64,000 bases of DNA from Tetrahymena thermophila SB210 (taxonomy: Eukaryota > Ciliophora > Oligohymenophorea > Hymenostomatida > Tetrahymenidae): contig NW_002476418.1 in assembly GCF_000189635.1 (NCBI RefSeq), positions 310,001-374,000 of the forward strand, read 5' to 3'. A model generated the notes under the pieces. It was not told the origin of the DNA. It ran no database searches and saw nothing but the letters and a program-made list of their open reading frames with translations. Numbering within the stretch: position 1 is the first letter of the stretch; every line of letters begins with the position of its first letter. Of this stretch, positions 49,829 to 62,200 are shown in pieces. Position numbers and translations under genes: made by a program.

Positions 49829-51103
49829 ACACACCCCTTAATTAATTAAAAAAAAGCAAACTCTTTTCTTCTTACAATATATTTTAGAAATTTAAATGTA
49901 AAAACAAAAATAATTTAAAAATTCAACATCAAAAATCCAAAAAAAAATAAATTAAATTTAAAAAAAGAAGAAACATTTTAATTATTTTCAGAATACTGAA
50001 AAAAACTTGATTTTAAAAGTTTTAAAAGCTAAAAAATATGTTAGTACGTTTAAAATATATTCTGTATTTGTAAATTGTATTAACATTTTTGATAATTAAT
50101 ATGATTTAATTTATGTAGCAAATATGTATAAATACAAAGCAGTTATTTGTATACATTTATTATTATTTTCTTTAAATCAAAAGTCTTAATTTGGTTTTCA
50201 TTTCTAAATTGTAAATAAAAAGTTTTAATTATCAAAGTATTATTTTTCTAAACGATGATAAATACCAAGCTAGCTAGCTAATTAAGATCAATAGTGTTGT
50301 TTATATTTAAATTATTTAATATTAGCTTTAAATATTTAAATAATCATTCTGATATAACATTATATCTTATATAAAATTAGGTTTTTTAAATGAAATTTTA
50401 TTAATTAAAAAAAGTATATTAAAGATTTAGCTCATAAAAATTTACTATTATCAATTATTTTTAAAATAAAATAATTTATATTTGAAACTCTTAAGGTCAA
50501 TAGTTGCATGCTAGCTGTTAACCATTTATAAATTTTTTGTCTTCTGTTGAATAAATGTAAATATTTTATTATTATACTTCTCTTTCAATTACATATTATA
50601 TTAAAAAAGAATAATATCATTTTCAAATTAGCCCATACAAAATAGGAAAGAAAAACTATTGTTTACATATACTATAATAGAGAGGGGGAATTCGAGTTGA
50701 ACCCACACCATTTTTATGAGTAAAATTCAAATTTTAAACAATTTGCATTGAAGATTTTGATTAAAAACTATTTTGCGAAATTGGAGTTGTGGTTTAGAAA
50801 TACAATATATGTTTGTTGAAAAAGTCTGAAAATGTAGGTCTTCAAGTGAAATAGTTGGAGATGAAAAGATTGGCAAGATAGTGGTTTTTTTTACCCCCTC
50901 TGGCCCATAAACGCTCCGATTGTAAATTCTCTTATTATACATATGCGCATTGAATTTCCTCATTTATTACCTTCATATTCTTCTGTTTTAAGTATTATAA
51001 TAATAATAATAATAATATAAAGTAATGTATATTTATTCATGGGAACATAAAATGTAGTACTAATATTCTGAAACAAATAAATGAAATTTGAGTTTTTTTA
51101 AGT
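49829..51103. other. U1-downstream spacer of duplication unit C
   Basis: AT-rich, homologous to the unit A spacer, including the gcatgctagctgttaaccat block near 50505. A stretch near 50710-50945 has no counterpart in the other units and is listed separately. Confidence 0.55.
50710..50963 (-). other. Unit-C-specific insertion with a 78-codon minus-strand ORF
   Basis: Sequence between the shared flanking blocks is present only in unit C and is less AT-rich than its surroundings. On the minus strand an ATG at 50963 opens 78 codons to a TGA at 50727, a true stop in this code. The product has no family I recognise (it includes YGPEGVKKTTILPIFSSP). It might be a fragment of an inserted element or gene piece. 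The ATG lies in flank shared with the other units, so the frame may be fortuitous. Confidence 0.3.
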
Positions 51104-52330
51104 TAAAAATGAAATAATTATTTACACCCAATAATTAAGACTTAAGAAATAAAAAGTTATCATTGATTTTATGATTTTATTTTGGTTAATAGGTATTACA
51201 TTTTTTAAATTGTAATTTAAATCTTAAAATGCGGGTTTTTTCATACTAAATTCCTTCAGTTTTCTTTATTATTAATTTATTAACTGATTGATTAATACTT
51301 TTAAATTTCATCAGTTAATAATTAATTATTATTGATAGAGACAAAACAAACAAAAAAGCAGTATAAAAACAAATAAATAAGCAATATAAAAACAAACAAA
51401 TAATCAATATAAAAACAAATGAATAAGCAAAATAATATATAAATAAATAAAATTATTTTTAAGTTAAAAATGAAATAATTATTTACACTAAATAATTAAG
51501 ACTTAAAAAATAAAAAGTTATCCTTGCTTCATGATTTCATTTTGGTTAATAGATATTTAAATTTTTTAGATTATATAATTTAAGTCTTAAAATGTGGGTT
51601 TTTACATACATACATAATACGTCAGTTTCCTTTATTTTTAATTAATAAGTAGGTTGAGTTTTTATACTTTTAAATTTCATCAATTAGTAAATAACTATTA
51701 TTGATAGTGACAAAACAAACAAATAAAGAAATAAAGAGTATAAAAACAAACAAACAATAAGAAAATAAATAAATAAAATAATTTTTAAGTTAAAAATTTA
51801 ATAATTAATTACACCCAATAATTAAGACTTAAAAAGTATAAAGTTATCCTTGCTTCATGATTTCATTTTGGTTAATACATATTTAAATTTTTTAAATTAT
51901 ATAATTTAAGTCTTAAAATGTGGGTTTTTACATACATACATAATACGTCAGTTTCCTTTATTTTTAATTAATAAGTAGGTTGAGTTTTTATACTTTTAAA
52001 TTTCATCAATTAGTAAATAACTATTATTGATAGTGACAAAACAAACAAATAAAGAGTATAAAAACAAACAAATAAGAAAGTAAATAAGTAAAATAATTTT
52101 TAAGTAAAAAATTTAATAATTAATTACATCCAATAATTAAGGCTTAAAAAAAATAAGTTATCCTTGCTTTAGGATTTCATATTGGTTAATAGATATTTAA
52201 ATTTTTTAGATTGCAATTTAAATCTTAAAATGTAGTTTTTTAATTGATAGTTTGTTCGTTTAAATTACATCATTTAGTGAATTTTTTTATAAAAAATGAA
52301 ATATTATTGATAGAGACAAAACAAACAGTC
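51104..52330. repeat. Array of four ~300-360-bp AT-rich repeats upstream of giant gene C
   Basis: Copies begin near 51104, 51460, 51789 and 52099, each with aaataattatttacaccc-like, aataattaagacttaaa and ttatccttgcttcatgattt blocks, and end in CAAA-type tracts. The second and third are nearly identical over long stretches (ttacatacatacataatacg in both), so part of the array expanded recently. Confidence 0.85.
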
Positions 52331-53190
52331 AAATAAATCAGTAAAACAAACAAACAAACAAACAAACAAACAAACAAACAAACAAAGGAGCTCATAAATA
52401 TTAAAAAACAAGCAAGCAAGCAAAAAAAACAAACAAATTATCTAATAAACAGTAAACAATCAATCAAACAAACTAGCTCATAACAAGTAAAAAAATAAAG
52501 TTTAAAAAACAATAAACAAATAAATAAATAAAAAAACAAACAAACAAATTATCTAATAAACAGTAAAACAAACAAATTAGCTCATAAATAGTAAAAAAAA
52601 AAGCAAAAAAGCACACAAACTTGCTTCTAAACAGTAAAAAAAACAAACAAGCAATTAAACAAACTAGCTCATAAAAGGTAAAAAAACAAGCAAACAAATT
52701 AGTTCATAAATAGTAAAAAACAAACAAGCAAGTAAATAATTAAATAAACAAACTAGCTGATAAGCGGTAAAAAAAGTAAACAAACAAACTAGCTAATAAA
52801 CAGTAAAAAAATAAAATAAATAAATCAAACAATCAAATAAACAAAGAAATTAGCTCATAAAGTAAAAATATAAGCAAAGATTAAAGCAAACATACAAACT
52901 AGCTTATAAACAGTAAAAAAACAAACAAGCTAATAAATAGTAAGTAATAGAACAAACAAACTAGCTCATAAATTGTAAAAAACAAACAAACAAGTAAATA
53001 AATAAATAAATAGACAGACACACAAACAAACAAACAAACAAACAAGATAGCTAAAAAAAATAAAAAAATAAATAAACTATCTAATAAACAGTAAAAAATC
53101 AAGCAAAAAATCAATCAAGCAAAAAAAAGCTATCTAATAAACAGTAAAATAATAAACTAGCAAACAAAAAGCACAAAAAAATAGGTGCAA
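52331..53190. repeat. CAAA-rich modular repeat upstream of giant gene C
   Basis: Longest of the three arrays: about sixteen variants of the agctcataa-n-gtaaaaaa module separated by (CAAA)n, including one run of about ten uninterrupted CAAA near 52350. It ends just before the start codon of gene C. Reverse-strand frames through it encode only Phe/Leu/Cys/Ile-rich nonsense. Confidence 0.85.
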
Positions 53191-53203
53191 TACAAAATTA
53201 AAT

Positions 53204-56200
53204 ATGAAAATAGATTATTATATTATTACATTTTCTGTTATATTTTCAAAATTACTCTGCTAGTGCTTGAGTGGGGAAATTTATAATATATTGACTTAAT
53301 AATGCTTGAAATGTTAAAACAGTTGCTAACAATGCTTTAATACTAATGAAGACAACTGTATAAAATGCCAAACTGACACCTTTAATAGTATATAAAATAA
53401 CTTTTAATGTACTTAAACTTGTCTATAAGGTTAAATAAATACAGAAAATTAATAATGTGTTTAATGCTTAGTTGAAGGATGTATCTATTGTGATGCTAGC
53501 TAAAATTGCTTGAAATGCGAAGTTAATTTATAACTTAGTTAAGAAAATAACAAGTGCTTTCTAAAATAAAATTTTTGTGAATCAAGCGTTGAATTTATTG
53601 AATCTCCTTTTACAAAAAATTAATGCTCAAAAATATGCTCCTCTTTCACTTATTAAAATTTTGAAACTCATCAATGCGAATAAACACAACAATGTCCATA
53701 TTTTCAAAGTAGCTTTGATAATTTTAATTAAAGAATAGTGTAAGTTAACTCATTTTTAGGTAATTAATACTTTATTAGAGGTAATTAATGTTAATTTGCA
53801 CTGGTCAACTAAAATTTTGAGATAATCAATTCAAATATACTATAAAATTTAAATAATTTTGAAGAATTATACATGCAATATGGGCTAGAAGTTAATTAAA
53901 AAAGTTTTATAGTAGGGAATTATGGTGGGTGTTTAGCAAATAACAGCTTAGTTATTGTGAATTACACTACATTTTAAACTGTTTATTCAGAGACAGGCTT
54001 TTAGGATGATCTTAATGTAGGATATATTGATATTGATAACTAAATTATATTTTTAACAAGCCCTAGTTAAAACCAAATAATTGTTTTTGATGGAATTAGT
54101 TCACAAGTAAGTAAGTTGCCAATAGATTAATCTCCATCATAAATCTTATTTTAAATTTAAAATAAATAAAATGTGACTTATTACGCTTTTGATACTTAAT
54201 TGAAGGTAATAATAAATCAATTTTTTTTTAAACATATTTTAAATAAATTTTATTAAAATAAATAATAGGAAATATTATTAAATAAAGATAGATCCTTAAT
54301 AATAAAAAATAGTACTATAAATATCGATTTATCATCTACTACTTTTATCTATTCAATATAAAAAAATGATTTTTTAATAACTATTTCTAGATAATATTTT
54401 AGTAATATTATTCAAAAAATGTCTTTTGAGAATAATTAAATATCATTTTATTAAATTAAGGAAGTTCCTTTTTTCAATTATAATGTATTTTATAGCTTGA
54501 ATTTAAATTCGATCATAGAATATAATTAAATAGATTACAGCTTAATAATTTCAATTTTAGATGCGCATTCAGAATAAATTATTAATGAAATCAACATAAC
54601 TTAGCAGGAATTAAATTAGATTAATATCTTTGAAAACTAGTGGGATAATAGCACATTTATTTTTTACATTTAAAATAAACTACTACAATTCATTAATATG
54701 ACAGATTATTTAAGGATAATAACATAAGATGGATAAGCATAAATCCAAATCGAGTAATTAGTAAAAACAGTAGACACTCCTTTTATTACAGAGTTATCAA
54801 CTTTGACAACTGTAATATTTTATGAGAACAATATATTAGACATATTCATGTCTCAAATTTTATAACCTAATTCCTATAATTATCAATAGATTAGAGTGTA
54901 ATACAATCTATCAGATAATACTTTTTAAATAAAGTATTTTTATAATAATTAATACCAAATGTTTTACTATGTAGATAATTTTAACGTTAATTAAAACTAA
55001 TTAATGTTTAGCATTGGTAATAATCAATAAAATAATTAATTTTATTTATTTGATGGTAACCAAGTCTATGATTAGCAATCTTTAAGATTTTCTAAACTTC
55101 AATTTTACTTGAAAAATTTATAAAAAATGCCTAGACTTAACACTAGATAAATTTAATATTAAGTCTAATAAGATTTCTAAAATTATGACAACCTTTAATT
55201 AGTAAGCAATAAATATCTTATTTTAAGTAAAATAATAGACTCAACAGTTTATGAATACGTTTTCAGCATATCTAACAAATAGTTACTTGTTAACTATACT
55301 TATAACTACTTTTATTTATTTAGTTCAAGCTACTATCTCTAAAAGTGGGAAATGCTTTTAGTCTAAAATGTTCCTCAAATTTATAATCTGAAAACACAAT
55401 AAGCATTCATAAATAATCCATAAAATTATTTTTTTTCTTTATAAAATTTTATTATTGTAAATGAGGACTAAATAATTTATTTAACTAGAAACGATCAAAA
55501 TATAAATGTGCTATACATGGTAGACTTTTAATTAAACTAAATTTAGAGTATATATACGTTTAGTAAAATGCAAAGACCAAGCTTTTGGTTAATTCAAGGA
55601 TCTATTAATCGCTATTAACCTTATCCATTAATTGCATAAAGTGATATTATTTATATTTATTTTTCCATGACTAACTGCTAACCATTCTCTATTAAAAAAA
55701 AATAATTTATTTATTAATCAGTAAATTTATAGGATTCATTTTAACGTTATCCTTCTATAAATTATTAACAAACTGGAGAAATATTTATTTTTTATGAGTA
55801 GCTGATATATATATATTCTTTTGATTTACAATAAAGCACTCTTCTTAATATAGGAATAACCTATCCAACTATTAATAGTAATTACTAACCATTAATTTTT
55901 AATCAACAATTTGTGTTTTATTATGACCAAAATTACTTTTACACTTTTGATATGTAAAAAAAAAAATATACTCAAATAACGGCAGCTACTAGCTTTACTC
56001 TTTACTAAAATGCTGAAATTGACTTTTATGCAATAGATAATTAAAATTAGTATATAAAAAAATCTGAAAGTATTTTAGATGTAAATAATTAGATAATAAT
56101 TAAGAATAAACTTGAAAATAGTAATTATTTGGGAAATGTTTCTACTGATGACAATACATTAATTCACTTTTTTTAATCTCAAAATGGAATATTTTGGCAT

Positions 56201-59200
56201 CTAAATTTACTTAATTATCCATTTAATATTTACAACATCTCATAAAGTCAAATAATATAAGATATTTAACTCTAATAAAACCGAATAGCAATTTATGATA
56301 ATTCAACTAAAATGTTAATACTAATCAACACAGTTAAAATTAATGGAATAAGAAGCTTTCAATTTGACTTAAAATTTGATTTTAAAATTTTTATTTTAAA
56401 CTGGGAACCTCTTTCTTTTGCCTTTATAAGTAATAACACGATTTATTAATTTAATGAATTAGACAGTCAATAAATATAAGCCATTTATCAGATATAATCT
56501 AACATAATAATGTATGAATACTGCTCATAATAACAAGTAATAGTAGTATAAACAGCTGATTACTAATTATTTTCTATTAATGTAATTTTTTTTTAATTTC
56601 TCAATATTTAAATCATTTTAATTATTGAATACTAGTTTAAGAATAAGACAACAGTTCCTATAAGTCCAAAAAATGATAATCCAAAAAAACAGATACTTTT
56701 TAATTTAAAATGTGAACAGAGCTTGGTTATAATATATTATTCTTATATTTAAATATATGATTTAAATACTGGAATTCAAAATGATAAGTTTAATTGGGTA
56801 AATTTATTAAATTTTTTCTTATTGCATAATTTCAGGCACAAAATTATTTTTTTTTATTTGAAAATAACCAAATAATTTTTTGAAAAACCTAAATCAATAA
56901 ATAACTAAAATACCTTAACCCCTCATTTTTATTTTTTGCATATTTTTTAAAGTTTTATTCTAAATTTCTTTAAAAAAATTTTTAAATCTTTCCTTAAATT
57001 TTTTAATAATAAAGCTTTATATGAAGAATCTACAATAGGTAACACCATTAGTAGATATTTAAGGCCCATTATTTGTTAGTTTTAATAAATTTAATGTCAA
57101 TTAATTCAAATATGGATAATTTTCAAGCATTGATTACTTGTTTGATTACAGATAAGATGAAACTAATTTGTTTTATGATTTTGATAATAATATATTAATT
57201 GGAGTAACTGGAACACTCAAGTAGATTAACACTATAAATATACCAGGAGATATATAATTATTTACTTATTAGACAGTAAGCTAATTTTCTAAAAACGCTT
57301 TTTTCTATTACCAAGAGAAAAATATTTTACTTCTAGTTGATTAAACTCCAATTATGTATTTTTATAACTATTTAACAAAAAATATAACTCTTTATCAAAT
57401 TGAAGTATAAAATACTTAAGGAATTTTAATAGACAAATATAAAAATATAGTTTTCTTATATTCAGACTTTTATATTTCAGCTTTTGAATATTCTACTATG
57501 AAATTGATTGAAACATTTACACAGCCATACAATTTAACGCCTATTTAGAGTGTTTTTCTCGATACAAATCTATCTATATTAACAGTTTTAGCCTTAGATA
57601 AAGTTATTACTTTTGATTTAACAGAAGTTCTTTATGCGAGTGAGGTAAATCTCCTTCAGTATCAAAACATCTAAACTTTAAATATAAATAGCGAATATTA
57701 AGTTTATTATAACATAGTTAATCTCTCTTTAAATTTATATTAAAATGCAAAATTAATTGATACCTTATTATTTGAGCCTTCTATCTATAATGTTTATCCT
57801 TATTTAGCATAGCTAATTAAGATAAACGATAACAACTTTATCTATATTTAATTCGAGAATTTAAATTTAATCTAATTTGATTAAGAAAAATAATAATTAA
57901 CTTTAGTAAAAACAATCAAATTAAAAAATTTACCTGATAACTTTTTTTATGATAAAATACAAAACTAAGTTCTAATTTTGTATGAGAATAGCTATCAACT
58001 AACCAGTTTGAGTTTAGAAACGAAAAATTCTGCAGAGGTTAATCTGGCTAACTTTACTGACGGAGATATTTCTAACTCTTTAATATATTATTAATATATT
58101 ATAATTCCTTCTACCTATATGATTTATACATTTGATTTTATTAAGTAAAAATAAAATCAAATTGTATTTTAAAATTCACTTTAAATTTAATTTGTTTTCA
58201 AACTTCAAGTTAAATTATTTTAGAATTACTCTAATTAATGGTGGAATATCCCTTACGAATACGAAGAAAGATATAACATTAATGACTCATATCAATAACT
58301 TCTTATTTGTGTTATAGCTAAAGAAAATACTTTATTTAATATATTTATAACCCAATTAGATAACTAATAAATAAAATACAGCTATTCAATTTAAGACAGT
58401 ATCATAACAAATGCTGTCAATGATCCTTTCCGCTAATTAATATTTTTAGTAAATAACTTAGGATAGACTCTAGTATTTAATTACAGCTTAAACTTAATAA
58501 AAATAATATAAAACTCTTGCTTAAAGTAAGCTAAGATTTCTTTTGATTCCTATTTCATTTACTCTATATGCCCAAATGATATCATAATTTATAATGGTTT
58601 AAGCTTCTAGTAGTAGTACCCTAAAATTCAATCAGGTTTATAAGAAGTGACAAATATAGTTAACATCTAATATGATAATTTATTTATTATCACATAAAAA
58701 TTTAGTTCTTTACTAGTAAAATTGAGTTTTGATTCCTAGTACGAGCTCCTTTAAATTATTGAATAAGAAGGTTTGTAACTTTCTAATGTTGATATAAACA
58801 AAGATTCAAATAATAACATCTTTCTGGAAATGCTATTTTCTTCTTATCAAAATATAATCTACAAGATAATACCTTTGTCTAAAAAACAATCTTGTAATAT
58901 AGAAATTATTTAGTAAAATAGACCTTTAGAAAACATTTATTTTCAAATTGAACTAAGTAATAGTCTTAATACTTTATAAAGTAGTTAGGAAAAGCTTTCA
59001 GTTTTTAAAATGAATTACTTAGATCAACAATATATTTAAAGCATTGATTTAGACAGTATCTAACAAAAAAATATAGATCCTAATAAACCACTTTCTTTAG
59101 TTATCTAATCTAGCTTAATAACTAACAATATTTATTGGTAGAAAAATCTAACTAACTCACAAAACATTAGAAATGTATTAATAAACAATATGAGCTTAAA

Positions 59201-62200
59201 TATAATTGATAGTATTGTCTTAAACTAAAATGCTTAAATGAAAAATTTCCAGATGATTGACATAATATTAAATATTGAGAATTCTCTTAATATTTCCAAT
59301 TTTGATTAGGTTTATCTTTAAAATATAAAATTCAATAGTACAAAGCTTGGAAATAATCAAATAATTATTTCTAACAATAAATTAGTAATTATTGAAAACA
59401 TTACCATTGATAGCATTTAGACTGAATAGCTGACATTTTATTTATCAGATAATGTCAATTTGGTCATAAAGAAAATAATCATTAAAAATTTAAGTAAAAA
59501 CAACATTTTTTAGATCTAAAACAATCAATACGTTGATATATAAGATATCTAAGTAACTGATGCTAGCTTGATTTCAGTTTTTTAAATTTCTCTTTGCTAA
59601 AAATTAAATATCACAAATATTTATTTAAATTAAATAAATTCTACTTAATTATTCTATCTATAAGGGGTTACTGAAATTTAAATTTAGCAAATTACTGTAA
59701 ATAATAGCAATTAAATTAAAATATTAACAATAGAGCCATTTTACTAAAAAAATGTTTATTATATTTGCCTATCTGATGTAATATAATATATCAGTGTTTT
59801 AAATTCTTAAGAAATTTCATTTAATATTTAGGCCTCTGATACTTCTATATCTGATTTTTATATTTATTAATCATCAATATCAAAAATTTGCTTTTAAGTA
59901 TAATCGACATATTTAACAATTAAAAATTTCAAAATCGAAGAAGTACAACCATAAGTAGACACCACCTCAAAATAAAGTTAATATATTAATAATAATAAAT
60001 ATGTTTTATTATAGATTGTTGGCTTCTAAAATTGCACCATAAATAACCTAACATCTTTGAATAATTAAATAACACTATTTTCAATAAATTAACAACCTGA
60101 TGATGGTGGTAATTTTATTATGAGTTCTTCAAGGCTTTCTGGATAAGAGATTAATGAGCCATTAATTGAATTGAATTTCGTAGACAATATACTTTTTAAT
60201 GAAGTTTTAATAGAGAATAATGAGTTAAAGTAAAATTCCTATACATCAATAGTATATGCGAGCTAATGTAATAATATAACAATAAATAATAGCCAATTTC
60301 AAAATAACACTAATTTTAATGGACTAGGAGGTTCTTTGTATGTTTTTAATTGTTTGCATATTTTGATATAGAATTGCAAATTTAAATAAAATAAATGCTT
60401 GAGATTAAATGGTGGAGCTATTAGTATTTAGAATTTGGTTAATATTGCTTAAGTATATATATATAAATGTTCATTTATATTTAATTCAGCTGCATTTTCA
60501 ACTGGTGGAGCAATTAATTTGTCATATTCAAATTTGATAATAGAAAATTCTAATATTACTTCTAATACTGCGCTTATAGGAGGTGGGATTTACTATGAAT
60601 AAGTTATACCAGATTTTTTATTAGAAAAATCAAATAATACTGATAATAATAAAAATAAAATCATAAACAATAATGCTAAAATTTTTGGTCATAATATAGG
60701 CTCAACTATTAGGAAAATAGATATTGATTTATAGAATATTAAAATACCAAATGGAAGTGTAAAATTTTTGGGTGAAAGACAAATAGAAATAAGAGAGTTT
60801 AAAAGTGGAAATTAAATTTCTTTTGAAGGTATATAATTACTTGATGAAGAAAATAATCCAATATTGACGTCAAATATAAATATAACTGAATTTTAATTTT
60901 ACAGCAGTGATGTTCAAAGCTTTGTTTAGTCATTATCTGTATCTTTGAATTGGGATTAGTCAAATAAAAAAATATAGGTGATAGGATAAGTATAATCTAA
61001 ACAATAAATTAACAACGGAATTAACTTGCAATCTCAGATTATGTATATTCCTTAAAGTATTATGAGCCTGTAAATAGTTTTAGATAGTTTACCTAAATTA
61101 ATTGACTCTAAAGGGAATATTTTCTTTCATTAAGATTAGTTTTAAAAAAATTTTACAATTAATTTCATTTCTTGCTCAATCGGAGAAATAACAACTCAAT
61201 AAATTGAGTCTATAATTTGCCAAGAGTGTCCATAAGGAAAGTATTCTTTAGATTAATACAGCACCTCTTGTAAATAGTGTCCTGATACTGCTAAAGAATG
61301 CTATGGTTCTACAATAAACTTAATGAATGGATATTGGAGAGAAAATAATAAAACTGATATAATAGTATATTGTAATAAAAATCCTGAATTTTGTTAAGCT
61401 GAGTCACCAGATTCAAAGGTAATTTTTTTTCCTTTAAAAACAGGGTTTTTAATAGAGTCATGAAAATATTTAGGATCTTCTGATTATAAATATTTGATGA
61501 TATTTATTATTTTAAGACCTTTGATGATATAAAATTGAAGAAAAAAATAATTTATCTGTTCATTTTTCACTTTTTATTAGAACCTTTCTTTAATTTAAAA
61601 AATATATTTATTATCAAAGTTTATAAATAAAAAATATTCACTTACTTTTTTATTTTAATTTCTTTTGATAATTATTTATTTTTGTATCATAGTTCATGTG
61701 TTTACGTGGACACATAGGCCCACTTTGCGAATAGTGTGATTCATATGGAGTAATATGGGGAAATAGATACTCTTAAATATTTAGTTCTGATGCATGCTAT
61801 GATTGTAATGATAGTGTTTTACTTATCGCTTTTGAGAATTCTCTAATATTTTTACTTGTCTTTTTGTATATTTTTATTATTTTAATTAAAATCATCTAAA
61901 AAATGCAATCAAAGATTATTGGTTATTTTTTGAACAAGTCAGAAATCTTATTTTTGGGATCAACATGTAACTAATTATAAAATATATCTAGCTAACATAA
62001 CATAATCATTAAATTATTATTAATAAACAGTAAGACTATCAGATAAACCTTAAATTATAACTAAAATATTAACTGATCACTTTTAAATGCTTTCATTACT
62101 GAATTCATTTTCAATAAATATACCTATTTATTTTAAATTTCCGGTTCTATTATATGGAAATTCACTTAGTGTTACAAGCAAATCTTTTGATTGCATTATA

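Noticed and set aside
52473-53114. Minus-strand Phe/Leu/Cys-rich frames resembling membrane proteins
   Set aside because: They are translations of the CAAA and agctnataaacagtaaaa modules upstream of giant gene C, with no independent coding signal.
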